This document shows, piece by piece, positions 15,394 through 21,479 of a stretch of 23,853 nt of DNA. The translations under genes and the position numbers were made by a program. The notes under the pieces were generated by a model. The model did not search any database and was not told the origin of the DNA. It saw only the letters and a program-made list of their open reading frames with translations. Source of the stretch: a virus; IMG/VR virus record IMGVR_UViG_3300036985_001283, positions 1 to 23,853 of that record, one strand, 5' to 3'. Positions within the stretch are counted from its first letter, which is position 1. Each line of letters opens with the position of its first letter.

Positions 15394-16346
15394 AATTCTA
15401 TAAATTTAAAGATGTGTTCTATTATTGGCAACGTCCACCCGTCACCCAATAAACTTCCTGCTTTTGCAGTTGTTAAAATATCGCAATAATTATCGGGGAA
15501 ACCTTGTAAACGGCACATTTCAACTTTGTTTACTGTTCTAACTATTTCGTTTTCTTGAATTAAAGTAAGCATTCCCGTTGTTTCGTTTCGGTGTTTTAGT
15601 GCTTCTTGACTGCCTTGATTATTTCGATGTCCTTGCATTTTTAAAGAAACGTGTTTATCAGTATCAACATAAATCATATTTATAAATTCTCTTTTTGCTC
15701 GTTTTTTAATACTTTCTTGACTTGAACAAACCCTACTTTCACTTTCTAATAAAGCAAGTGCTTTAATTCTTTCAACCCGTCCGCCCGTTATAATATCCTT
15801 AAACATTATTTCCAAATCTTTTGGCTGCGGAATATCCGTAACTAAATCAAACATTGTTTCTTTCGTTTTTATGTTGCTCCAATAATATCGGTCTCGTAAT
15901 TGTGCCGTTACTAAACTTGAATTTATACGAACTGGGTAAACGCCTAAAGCTCTTGACATAATTCCAACGTCTAACTTATTTGCACTTCCAACATTTTCTT
16001 GTAAAAATAAAACCTTTGGATTCAAACTTTTTATGTGTTCTAAAATTTCCACAAACACGAAAAATAAACTTGACTTACTTCCGTTTATACCCGCTCGTTT
16101 TCCTGCAGCACTTAAATCTTGACAAGGCGAACCGCTTAAAATTAAATCAATTGTTTTCCAATCAATATCCCATTCACGCCATTTTGTAACATCGCCTAAT
16201 TGAATAGTGTCGGGAAAATGAAATTGGGTTAATTCGATTGCGTAAGATTTAATTTCACTTGAATAGTATTTATTAACTTTTATACCTACGTTTTCAAGTG
16301 CTTGTCTTCCCGTGTTCATTCCGTTAAATAAAGATACTACGTTCAT
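15390..16346 (-). CDS. C5 cytosine-specific DNA methyltransferase
   Basis: This enzyme would methylate cytosine at C5 in a specific DNA site, probably protecting phage DNA from restriction. Motif I is SLFNGMNTG, motif IV GSPCQDLS with catalytic Cys82 (counted from the upstream Met), motif VI ENV at 124-126, motif VIII QLRDRYYW at 156-163, and the terminal motifs CRLQGFPDNY and LLGDGW. All catalytic elements are present. Starting at the inner Met (16346), one base after the previous stop, gives the usual MNVVSLFNG opening; the longer frame starts at 16367. No restriction partner is seen nearby. The recognition sequence cannot be inferred. Confidence 0.92.
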   Translation of the reverse strand: MNVVSLFNGMNTGRQALENVGIKVNKYYSSEIKSYAIELTQFHFPDTIQLGDVTKWREWDIDWKTIDLILSGSPCQDLSAAGKRAGINGSKSSLFFVFVEILEHIKSLNPKVLFLQENVGSANKLDVGIMSRALGVYPVRINSSLVTAQLRDRYYWSNIKTKETMFDLVTDIPQPKDLEIMFKDIITGGRVERIKALALLESESRVCSSQESIKKRAKREFINMIYVDTDKHVSLKMQGHRNNQGSQEALKHRNETTGMLTLIQENEIVRTVNKVEMCRLQGFPDNYCDILTTAKAGSLLGDGWTLPIIEHIFKFIEL

Positions 16347-16347
16347 C

Positions 16348-16632
16348 TTAAAAATTATTTGCTTCAATTTCGTTTTCTAATTCCTTAATTCTAAATTTCA
16401 ACTCTAAATTTAATTGTTCTAAATTGTTTGAACTTGACGAAAAAATTCGAGCTTGTTTCTCCAGAACTAAAAAAGTTGTTAATACTTCCGATAGTTCGTT
16501 TTCGGTTTCAATCATAGAATTTATTAAATCGGTTCGGTGTCCGTTTTTTTCTTCAATTTCTTCACGGCTAATTTTTAACTTTAATAAAGTTTTGCGTAAA
16601 ATAGCGGTTGCGCTTAATAGTTTAATTTCCAT
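16348..16632 (-). CDS. Coiled-coil protein of unknown function (94 aa)
   Basis: Nearly the whole 94-residue product has helical heptad-like spacing (LKLKISREEIEEK, ENELSEVLTTFLVLEKQ, LNLELKFRIKELENEIE), suggesting a coiled coil. It lies between the helicase (ten-base gap) and the methyltransferase. No motif is recognised; it could be a helicase partner by position. Confidence 0.65.
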   Translation of the reverse strand: MEIKLLSATAILRKTLLKLKISREEIEEKNGHRTDLINSMIETENELSEVLTTFLVLEKQARIFSSSSNNLEQLNLELKFRIKELENEIEANNF

Positions 16633-16642
16633 TTTCGTGTTT

Positions 16643-17575
16643 TTATTGGTTTGCTTTTTTGTTCAATTCGTCCCAAATATCAAGTTTTTTTTGTTGCTTA
16701 AAAATTGGCGCTTGTTTTGGTCTTAACTTTTGTAAAGGGTCTATTGAATCAATTGTAAACCCAACTCCGTAATTATAATTACATAAAACGGGAACATCCA
16801 AAGCCGTATGTTTTCCGCCCGTGTCCGTATCTTTTATTTTTTCAACTCCTACCATTGTAAAAAATTTCATTGTTTCGTGTTTTATAAGCCTATGGATTAC
16901 AAACATATCGTCACACCTATTTAAAAATGCTTTTCCTCCTTCGATATGGTCTTTTAACGGACTTTTCAAGTGTTGCTTCCAATGGTGGTTTTCGGGGTAT
17001 AAATTACCGCTTCGTCCGCTTTCGCTTGTGGGATGGGTATTAATGTAAATTGTTTTTCCCGTTTCGTTTACAAATTGCCGTGCCATATTTAAAAACTTGT
17101 AATTGCCTTCGTAATTCATTTCCCTATCTAAGCCCGTAAACGGGTCAATTAAACAAGCGTCTGCGTCTGAGTTCCTAAAAATTTCTAATAATTCAGTCGG
17201 TTTGTAAAGTTTTGAGTTGTCAATAAAAGTAAATGATTGCTCTAAAAATGTTGAATAAGTTAAAATTTCTTGTTCGCTTAATTCTTTAAATGGTCTTCCC
17301 GAATACATCTGAATCATATCGCGTAATATTTGCCCGTGTTGATTTTCACCGCTCCATAAAATAAACTTAAGATTGTTCGTTAAACTCAAGGTTAAAAAAT
17401 ACCAAGTAATCCAATAAGACTTGCCAACGTTGTCGTGTCCCAAAATTATATTTAGTTGCTTTGGTTTAAATCTTAAATGATTATCCAACGGGCAACCAAT
17501 CGACAAACCTTGTTTTATTTTTCCGTTTTTATAATCCAATAAATAGTTGATTCCAGAACCGCTTTTAATTAACAT
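16643..17575 (-). CDS. RecA-fold replicative helicase/ATPase (DnaB or RepA type)
   Basis: The protein carries Walker A LGHDNVGKSYW with GxxxxGKS at 46-53, a strand FILWSGENQ (71-79), Walker B ADACLIDPFTGLD with Asp144, and a Thr/His/Ser segment INTHPTSESG near 174-183 that fits a sensor or loop region. The 310-residue length lacks a DnaB N-terminal domain, closer to RepA-type or AAA_25 helicases that load on origin DNA and unwind it. It overlaps the upstream replication protein by 11 bases, so the two probably act together. Confidence 0.8.
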   Translation of the reverse strand: MLIKSGSGINYLLDYKNGKIKQGLSIGCPLDNHLRFKPKQLNIILGHDNVGKSYWITWYFLTLSLTNNLKFILWSGENQHGQILRDMIQMYSGRPFKELSEQEILTYSTFLEQSFTFIDNSKLYKPTELLEIFRNSDADACLIDPFTGLDREMNYEGNYKFLNMARQFVNETGKTIYINTHPTSESGRSGNLYPENHHWKQHLKSPLKDHIEGGKAFLNRCDDMFVIHRLIKHETMKFFTMVGVEKIKDTDTGGKHTALDVPVLCNYNYGVGFTIDSIDPLQKLRPKQAPIFKQQKKLDIWDELNKKANQ

Positions 17576-18164
17576 TTTTTTTGGCTTTTAAGATTTGTTC
17601 GTTTTTTGCTATTTGTGCCATTACGTTTTTGTATAATCTATCGTCGCTTGTTTCAACTTCGTTTTTTTGTACGTCCCGTTTTAACCAATTCTTAGCCGTC
17701 AAATATAACGAGGAATAACTTTTATTTTGTTTATAGTTTTCAATACTATCAAGAACGTTATTTATTTGGTCTGCGGAATATTCAATTCTTAATTTATCAA
17801 AGTCTTCAATACTTAATTTTAAATGATTAAATTTTCTATATATATATATATCTTTTTCATTATCATTTACATTAACATTTACATTAGCTTCGGTTTTGCT
17901 TGTTTTTTGCTTCGGTTTTGCTTCCGTTTTGCTTTCTGGTTGCTTGTTTTTTGGTTTAATTCCGTTAAGATATTTTTTTAAATTTGCTTCTAATTGGGGT
18001 GCAATCAAAGTAAAGATGGTTTTACTTATTCCTTTTAACTCAACCCGTTTTCCGTTTAAACCTAATTCGTAAACTGCGTTCCAAACTTCCGCTTGATTTT
18101 CTTTTGGCAATTCTTTTATTGCTTCAAAAAAACTTCTGTAAATAATCATTGAATCCCTTTCCAT
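17565..18164 (-). CDS. DUF6291-like replication protein (199 aa)
   Basis: The N-terminus (SMIIYRSFFEAIKELPKEN, VWNAVYELGLNGK) matches DUF6291-type phage proteins found ahead of replicative helicases and often treated as replisome organisers or helicase loaders. The middle is a low-complexity hinge rich in Lys, Thr, Glu and Asn-Val repeats; the C-terminal half (about 115-175) is helical. The hinge DNA carries a (TA)7 tract at 17837-17851, a repeated catttacatta unit at 17864-17887 and a GCTTCGGTTTT-type repeat at about 17887-17937. Its ATG stands just after the terminator-like RNA and overlaps the helicase gene by 11 bases at the other end. The family call is fairly sure; the loader role is inferred. 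Confidence 0.7.
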   Translation of the reverse strand: MERDSMIIYRSFFEAIKELPKENQAEVWNAVYELGLNGKRVELKGISKTIFTLIAPQLEANLKKYLNGIKPKNKQPESKTEAKPKQKTSKTEANVNVNVNDNEKDIYIYRKFNHLKLSIEDFDKLRIEYSADQINNVLDSIENYKQNKSYSSLYLTAKNWLKRDVQKNEVETSDDRLYKNVMAQIAKNEQILKAKKNVN

Positions 18165-18165
18165 T

Positions 18166-18276
18166 TTAATAATTTTTAAGTAAAAAAAAACCCTCTTTAA
18201 ATCCGCAGGGTCTCACGTCCGCTTCATTAAAAAGGGTAATAATTTTTAGTGTTCTTATATTGTGAGACCGAACCAT
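18166..18276 (-). CDS. Possible 36-codon ORF over the structured RNA
   Basis: ATG at 18276-18274 to TAA at 18168-18166 gives 36 residues, MVRSHNIRTLKIITLFNEAD followed by a Cys-Gly-Phe segment ending in FFLLKNY. The ATG falls where a promoter at 18281 would start transcription (leaderless) and the stop is one base before the next ATG. The end is encoded by terminator bases (poly-T read as Phe/Leu), which is typical of spurious ORFs. An RNA is the better explanation; coding cannot be excluded. Confidence 0.25.
   Translation of the reverse strand: MVRSHNIRTLKIITLFNEADVRPCGFKEGFFLLKNY
18181..18276 (-). ncRNA. Putative small structured RNA with pseudoknot topology
   Basis: The minus-strand transcript contains GGUCUCAC (18269-18262) able to pair perfectly with GUGAGACC (18216-18209), and ACCCUUUUUAA (18238-18228) able to pair with UUAAAGAGGGU (18200-18190) with one U-G wobble. 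The order is stem B, stem A, B', A', with loops of about 23, 11 and 8 bases, so the two stems interleave as an H-type pseudoknot or act as exclusive alternatives. Nine T follow stem A, forming an intrinsic terminator. A TATATTTG box at 18288-18281 would start a roughly 90-base RNA. It may be a standalone sRNA, or a leader that controls readthrough into the replication genes. Class unknown. Confidence 0.55.
18182..18238 (-). terminator. Intrinsic terminator hairpin before the replication genes
   Basis: Eleven pairs between ACCCTTTTTAA (18238-18228) and TTAAAGAGGGT (18200-18190) enclose a large loop and are followed by nine T (18190-18182) on the minus strand. The loop contains GTGAGACC, which can instead pair with GGTCTCAC upstream. 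The replication protein gene starts 17 bases beyond, so readthrough or another promoter must express it. Confidence 0.65.
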
Positions 18277-18280
18277 ATTG

Positions 18281-18288
18281 CAAATATA
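18281..18288 (-). promoter_or_regulatory. Promoter -7 box (TATATTTG) for the structured RNA
   Basis: The minus strand reads TATATTTG at 18288-18281, identical to the boxes at 12250, 14495 and 20101. No TTG or TTTG is present 17-23 bases upstream, so it is a half-match. Transcription would start near 18275, at the base of the structured RNA. It overlaps nothing coding; the DnaA-like gene ends ten bases further. Confidence 0.45.
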
Positions 18289-18298
18289 AACTTTTATT

Positions 18299-18700
18299 TT
18301 AATTTAATTCGTTTTTATCTGAAAACTTATAAACATTATTTTGCAAACGCTTTTTAATCTTTGCTAAATCGTGGTAGTTTTTGCCATCCATTATATCTTG
18401 TATTAAATTACGTTCTTTTAATTCAATTTTTTTATTGTTAAATTCTTCGAATAAATCTTTAGTGTCAATCAAGTACATTTCGTCTTTTGCTCGTCCAAAA
18501 AGTTTGGATTGTGTTATTCCGTGAATTATAGTAGCGTGGTTCATCTGGAACAATTCCGCTATTTCACGTAAAACAAAATTGTTTCTTCGTAAGTAATTAA
18601 ATATAAACCAACGCCTATGCACTTTGTTTGGTTTTTTCGTGCGTTCCCGCAGGTTTTCGGTTTCAATTATTTCGTGTATTCTATCAATCAAGGTTTCCAT
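18299..18700 (-). CDS. DnaA domain IV-like DNA-binding protein (133 aa)
   Basis: Residues about 28-70 (HRRWFIFNYLRRNNFVLREI then AELFQMNHATIIHGI) resemble the DnaA C-terminal helix-turn-helix, including the NHATIIHGI variant of the DHTTVLHA signature that reads DnaA boxes. No AAA+ ATPase domain is present, so it is a stand-alone DNA-binding module of the kind found in phages, possibly an origin-binding or host-replication-modulating factor. The C-terminal half is Lys-rich and helical. It lies last in the early gene run, just before the structured RNA and the replication genes. Confidence 0.75.
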   Translation of the reverse strand: METLIDRIHEIIETENLRERTKKPNKVHRRWFIFNYLRRNNFVLREIAELFQMNHATIIHGITQSKLFGRAKDEMYLIDTKDLFEEFNNKKIELKERNLIQDIMDGKNYHDLAKIKKRLQNNVYKFSDKNELN

Positions 18701-18745
18701 AAGTATAAGTTATAATTTGTAAGTAAATGTATTCGATTAGTTTTT

Positions 18746-18901
18746 TCATATTGTTTCAACTTTTAAAATTAGTTTTCTTTGCATTGCCATTCTTTGTATT
18801 GCGTGGTCTCGGTCAAGTGCTTTTAAAACACGATACCCAATTGTTTTTTTAGTGCATTGCGTATCTAAATAAAACACGTATGTAATTTTATAATTTTTCA
18901 T
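18746..18901 (-). CDS. Small phage protein of unknown function (51 aa)
   Basis: ATG at 18901-18899 overlaps the TGA of the 82-residue gene (ATGA). The product has a short strand-rich N-terminus (YKITYVFYLD), one Cys, then a helix with RDHAIQRMAMQRKL. It is basic overall and shows no recognised domain. The coupling and protein-like composition argue that it is real. Confidence 0.65.
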   Translation of the reverse strand: MKNYKITYVFYLDTQCTKKTIGYRVLKALDRDHAIQRMAMQRKLILKVETI

Positions 18902-19146
18902 TTTTCCGTGTTTTTAAATGTTTCGTTGTAGTATTGATATGAATTAATTTTAGGTGATGCATTTTTAAGATAATGATATTCATACTTTTCACCTTCCTTA
19001 AAAGCCTTAGTAATCTGCTTATGCTCTATTGCTAGATACTTATGAAAATGATTAACAAATTCTTTTCCTTCGGTTGTGTGCATATTAAATAAATTTGGGT
19101 GCAATTTTTCTAAATCGCTAAACACTTCTTGTATTGCTGTTTTCAT
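18898..19146 (-). CDS. Small helical phage protein (82 aa)
   Basis: The product is helical with EGKEFVNHFHKYLAIEHKQI and AFKEGEKYEY in the middle and ends with QYYNETFKN. The QYYNETF-type C-terminus recurs in Bacteroidetes phage small proteins as far as I recall. Its start overlaps the upstream gene by four bases, its stop the downstream gene by four. Function is unknown. Confidence 0.65.
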   Translation of the reverse strand: MKTAIQEVFSDLEKLHPNLFNMHTTEGKEFVNHFHKYLAIEHKQITKAFKEGEKYEYHYLKNASPKINSYQYYNETFKNTEK

Positions 19147-19349
19147 TTGTTTTTTATTTTTAATATTGTTTCTTCGTTAAATTCTTGATTCTCTAAATAA
19201 TCTAAGTAAAGTTCTAAATTGAAACTTCCGCCTTTGTCGCCTTCAACGCTTTGTTCCCGCCACCAATTCATTTTTCGTTTTAATGAAAAGGTTGTTTGTG
19301 TAAATTGGTTTTCTGTGGTCGCAATTTGCGACTTTAATAATTGTTTCAT
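19143..19349 (-). CDS. Small phage protein of unknown function (68 aa)
   Basis: The ATG (19349) overlaps the stop of the 108-residue gene by four bases. The N-terminal part is Gln/Thr-rich (SQIATTENQFTQTTFSLKRK), followed by NWWREQS and an acidic helical segment LELYLDYLENQEFNEET. No motif is recognised. It is part of the compact early operon. Confidence 0.6.
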   Translation of the reverse strand: MKQLLKSQIATTENQFTQTTFSLKRKMNWWREQSVEGDKGGSFNLELYLDYLENQEFNEETILKIKNK

Positions 19350-19672
19350 AAGTTCTCGTTTTTTTGTTCGTTATAAAAATCTAATTCGCTTTCCAAGTGT
19401 TCAACCAATCCCCAATCAACGGGCGATTCTAAAACAACGTCTTCTATTGCCGTTTTAATTGCTTTTATTTCGTCAAGGCTTGGAAAATACGAATGTCTAA
19501 CTCCGTTAATCCATTGTTCTGCATAATTACAATAAACATCAATTTTGCAATCGTAAGTTTTTGGGTCTGCGTCGTAAAAATTCCAATCAAATTCCATTAT
19601 AAATTCTACTCCGTCAATTTCATAGTTTAAACTTGCGGTGTTTTGGTCAATTTGTAATTCTTCTAAATTCAT
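19346..19672 (-). CDS. Acidic small phage protein of unknown function (108 aa)
   Basis: A clearly acidic protein (many Asp/Glu, for example FDWNFYDADPKTYD and ESPVDWGLVEHLESELDF). The first half reads as alternating strands (LNYEIDGVEFIMEFDW, DCKIDVYCNY), the second as helices. Acidic early proteins can mimic DNA or bind host proteins; that is only a suggestion. Gap of 84 bases upstream carries no promoter box I can see. Confidence 0.6.
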   Translation of the reverse strand: MNLEELQIDQNTASLNYEIDGVEFIMEFDWNFYDADPKTYDCKIDVYCNYAEQWINGVRHSYFPSLDEIKAIKTAIEDVVLESPVDWGLVEHLESELDFYNEQKNENL

Positions 19673-19735
19673 TTTAAATCGTTTTAAGGGTTAGTAAATA
19701 GTAAAGTTATATAAATGTATGTCTTTTAAATAATA

Positions 19736-19750
19736 ATGCGTTAAACGTGC
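19736..19750. repeat. 15-bp direct repeat, copy 1 (ATGCGTTAAACGTGC)
   Basis: Exact copy of the sequence at 20454-20468, which lies in the last codons of the metallophosphoesterase gene. This copy is non-coding, just past the stop of the 57-residue gene. The two copies flank the early promoter region. It could be a duplicated remnant; chance is not excluded for 15 bases in an AT-rich window of this size. Confidence 0.3.
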
Positions 19751-19756
19751 TTAAAA

Positions 19757-19930
19757 TCAATACTCGTTAAGTTCAAGTTTGTCAAGTAAAAGCAACATCG
19801 TTACTAATTTAGTTTCGTTTCGTTTTGTCGCTGGGTCTTGTTGCCCGAATGCTTTACAAAGTTCGTTGTAATCTCTTTGCAATTCGTCTTTGTAATTTAA
19901 AATTACTTCAATCATTTCTTCTTTGTTCAT
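19757..19930 (-). CDS. Small early protein (57 aa)
   Basis: ATG at 19930-19928 overlaps the upstream TGA (ATGA) and the frame ends in TGA at 19757. The product is a helical 57-residue protein (MNKEEMIEVILNYKDELQRD then ETKLVTMLLLLDKLELNEY) with one Cys. No domain is recognised. It is second in the operon started by the promoter at 20101. Confidence 0.65.
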   Translation of the reverse strand: MNKEEMIEVILNYKDELQRDYNELCKAFGQQDPATKRNETKLVTMLLLLDKLELNEY

Positions 19931-20064
19931 TTTGTTTGGTTTAAATTGTTTCTAAATTCAATTGCTTCTTTTTTTGAGTAAAAACTTTTTATTATTTCTT
20001 TTCCAATCATTACTGTAAAAGTTGGAAAGGTGTAAGGGTTTTTTGTTTTAATTGTCGCTTTCAT
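19927..20064 (-). CDS. First gene of the early operon, small basic protein (45 aa)
   Basis: ATG at 20064-20062 lies about 31 bases after the predicted transcription start of the promoter at 20101. The product is strand-rich and basic (MKATIKTKNPYTFPTFTVMI, then KEIIKSFYSKKEAIEFRNN) and has no recognised domain. Its TGA overlaps the next ATG. Position makes it an immediate early gene. Confidence 0.6.
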   Translation of the reverse strand: MKATIKTKNPYTFPTFTVMIGKEIIKSFYSKKEAIEFRNNLNQTK

Positions 20065-20100
20065 TTGGTTAGTTTTAAATAGTTAGTAATTAATTATACA

Positions 20101-20131
20101 CAAATATAAAGACTATTTTTATAACTGCAAA
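20101..20131 (-). promoter_or_regulatory. Bacteroidetes-type early promoter
   Basis: The minus strand has TATATTTG at 20108-20101 and TTTG at 20131-20128 with 19 bases between, the best consensus match in the window. Transcription would start near 20095, a leader of about 30 bases before the ATG at 20064. The palindromic repeats at 20298-20343 stand about 170 bases upstream. Confidence 0.75.
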
Positions 20132-20293
20132 CATTTTAACAATTATTTTTAACTCATTAACAAAGTTTTTTATAAAACCCTTGTATCTATTACGTTTCAG
20201 CAATACAAAAAAACGTTATTAATAATGATTCTAAATAAGAAAATGAACATATTTTGTCCTCGTGTATAGAAAAGGCGAAAATTTGAACATAAG

Positions 20294-20425
20294 AAATAAG
20301 GTTATACCCTTAAAAATGCGGTAAAAAATAAGGTTATTCCCTTTATAATGGAAAATTTCCGTCACTAAAACGGATTAATTACGATTATAGTGGAAAATTC
20401 TAACAAAATTTGTGACAAAATGTCA
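20294..20425. promoter_or_regulatory. Repeat-rich non-coding control region (operator or origin candidate)
   Basis: Within the gene-free stretch 20065-20444 lie two 18-bp direct repeats at 20294-20311 and 20326-20343 (one mismatch, 32 bp apart), each with a palindromic core AAGGTTATWCCCTT. A second repeat pair, TATARTGGAAAATT, occurs at 20344-20357 and 20386-20399. GGAAAATTTCC (20350-20360) and TGACA-AAA-TGTCA (20413-20425) are further dyads. No ORF above about 20 codons is seen. The cluster may bind a phage regulator of the early promoter, or serve as a replication origin with the DnaA-like and helicase genes nearby. Both are inference. Confidence 0.5.
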
Positions 20426-20444
20426 AGTTAAATGCGCCTAAAAC

Positions 20445-21479
20445 TTAAAAGATATGCGTTAAACGTGCGATTTGCCCGTGTTCTTTGTGGTGAATGTAGC
20501 CTTCAACCGCTTTTGGAACGCCCGTAAAACCTTTTTTGTAGTGCCAACTATCAGTTCCAGAAGGGGAACGCAAAGTTTCAAACGTACAACCAATCATATC
20601 TTTACTTGTTTTGTGGTGTACGTGGTGTGAATAAATGTAGCGGTGTTTTGTTTCGCTCCATAGAATCGGAAATTCAGTAGCTAATAATAAAGGTAAATTT
20701 TCGGTTTTCGCTCCGTCTCCGTGCGTTGTTCCAATTAGATTAGTTCCGTACTTAAATGCTTTTCGGTGTTTTAAGTCTACATTAAAACGAATGCTTGAGT
20801 TATGAAAATGCGCTTCAATCAATTGCATAAGAAAAAACCCGTGTGTTAAATCGTGATTACTTGGATTGTACACAACTTCAACTTCTGCAATTGTTTGTAA
20901 TTGTTCCAATAGTTCAATATAAAGGTTCTTCGCCATTATAAAGTTTTCAAACCAACTTCCGTCGGTATCTTGTGGCGTTCCGTTAGTCGTTGTTCGCCTT
21001 GTGTTGTCGGTGTGTAAAATATCGTTACCCGCAACGAATAGAATCTTGTCAATCTTAAACCCTTGCGACTTGTTTAATATTCCTTGCATTCCGTCTTTTG
21101 CCCTCTTAACTGCTATTTGACAATTATAGTCTTCGCCAACTTCAAATGCACTTGCTAATTTTCCAATATGCAGGTCGGCAATGTCAATAACTAATAAATG
21201 AGAATCGTTGGTTTTTTCAAACTTTATTTGATTGTATTTTGGAGCGTGGTTTTTTACCGCTTCAATACATTCGTTTTTGATTGTTTCAAACCCTTGTTCA
21301 ATTTCATTTTTAAAGTTTGGGTTTTTAAAGAATAAACTTGCGTTGTCATTTTTTAGCCATCCGTGTTTTACGTCTGCGTCGTTTATTCCAATTTCGTCGG
21401 ACGCTTTTTTTATTGCTCGGTATTTTTGTAAAATTTCCGCTTCGTCTGGCGTTAATCTCGGTCTAAATTTGTTCGTCAA
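20445..21479 (-). CDS. Calcineurin-like metallophosphoesterase (344 aa)
   Basis: Metal-binding motifs are in family order: DLH at 102-104 (DIADLHIGK), GND at 151-153 (VAGNDILHTD), NH at 208-209 (NPSNHD), GTTHGD at 250-255 and HHVHH at 285-289. The fold hydrolyses phosphoester bonds and includes DNA phosphatases and nucleases; the substrate cannot be told. Residues 1-85 form a separate N-terminal part with a basic helix and ADVKHGWLKNDNASLFF, possibly a DNA-binding or targeting element. The gene is coupled to the spanin candidate (ATGA) and is the last of the lysis cluster before the control region. Such enzymes are common in Flavobacterium-type phages, as I recall. Confidence 0.85.
   Translation of the reverse strand: MTNKFRPRLTPDEAEILQKYRAIKKASDEIGINDADVKHGWLKNDNASLFFKNPNFKNEIEQGFETIKNECIEAVKNHAPKYNQIKFEKTNDSHLLVIDIADLHIGKLASAFEVGEDYNCQIAVKRAKDGMQGILNKSQGFKIDKILFVAGNDILHTDNTRRTTTNGTPQDTDGSWFENFIMAKNLYIELLEQLQTIAEVEVVYNPSNHDLTHGFFLMQLIEAHFHNSSIRFNVDLKHRKAFKYGTNLIGTTHGDGAKTENLPLLLATEFPILWSETKHRYIYSHHVHHKTSKDMIGCTFETLRSPSGTDSWHYKKGFTGVPKAVEGYIHHKEHGQIARLTHIF
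20454..20468. repeat. 15-bp direct repeat, copy 2 (ATGCGTTAAACGTGC)
   Basis: Identical to 19736-19750. Here it overlaps the final codons of the metallophosphoesterase (encoding Ala-Arg-Leu-Thr-His region). The pair brackets 700 bases holding the early promoter and the first two early genes. Confidence 0.3.
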
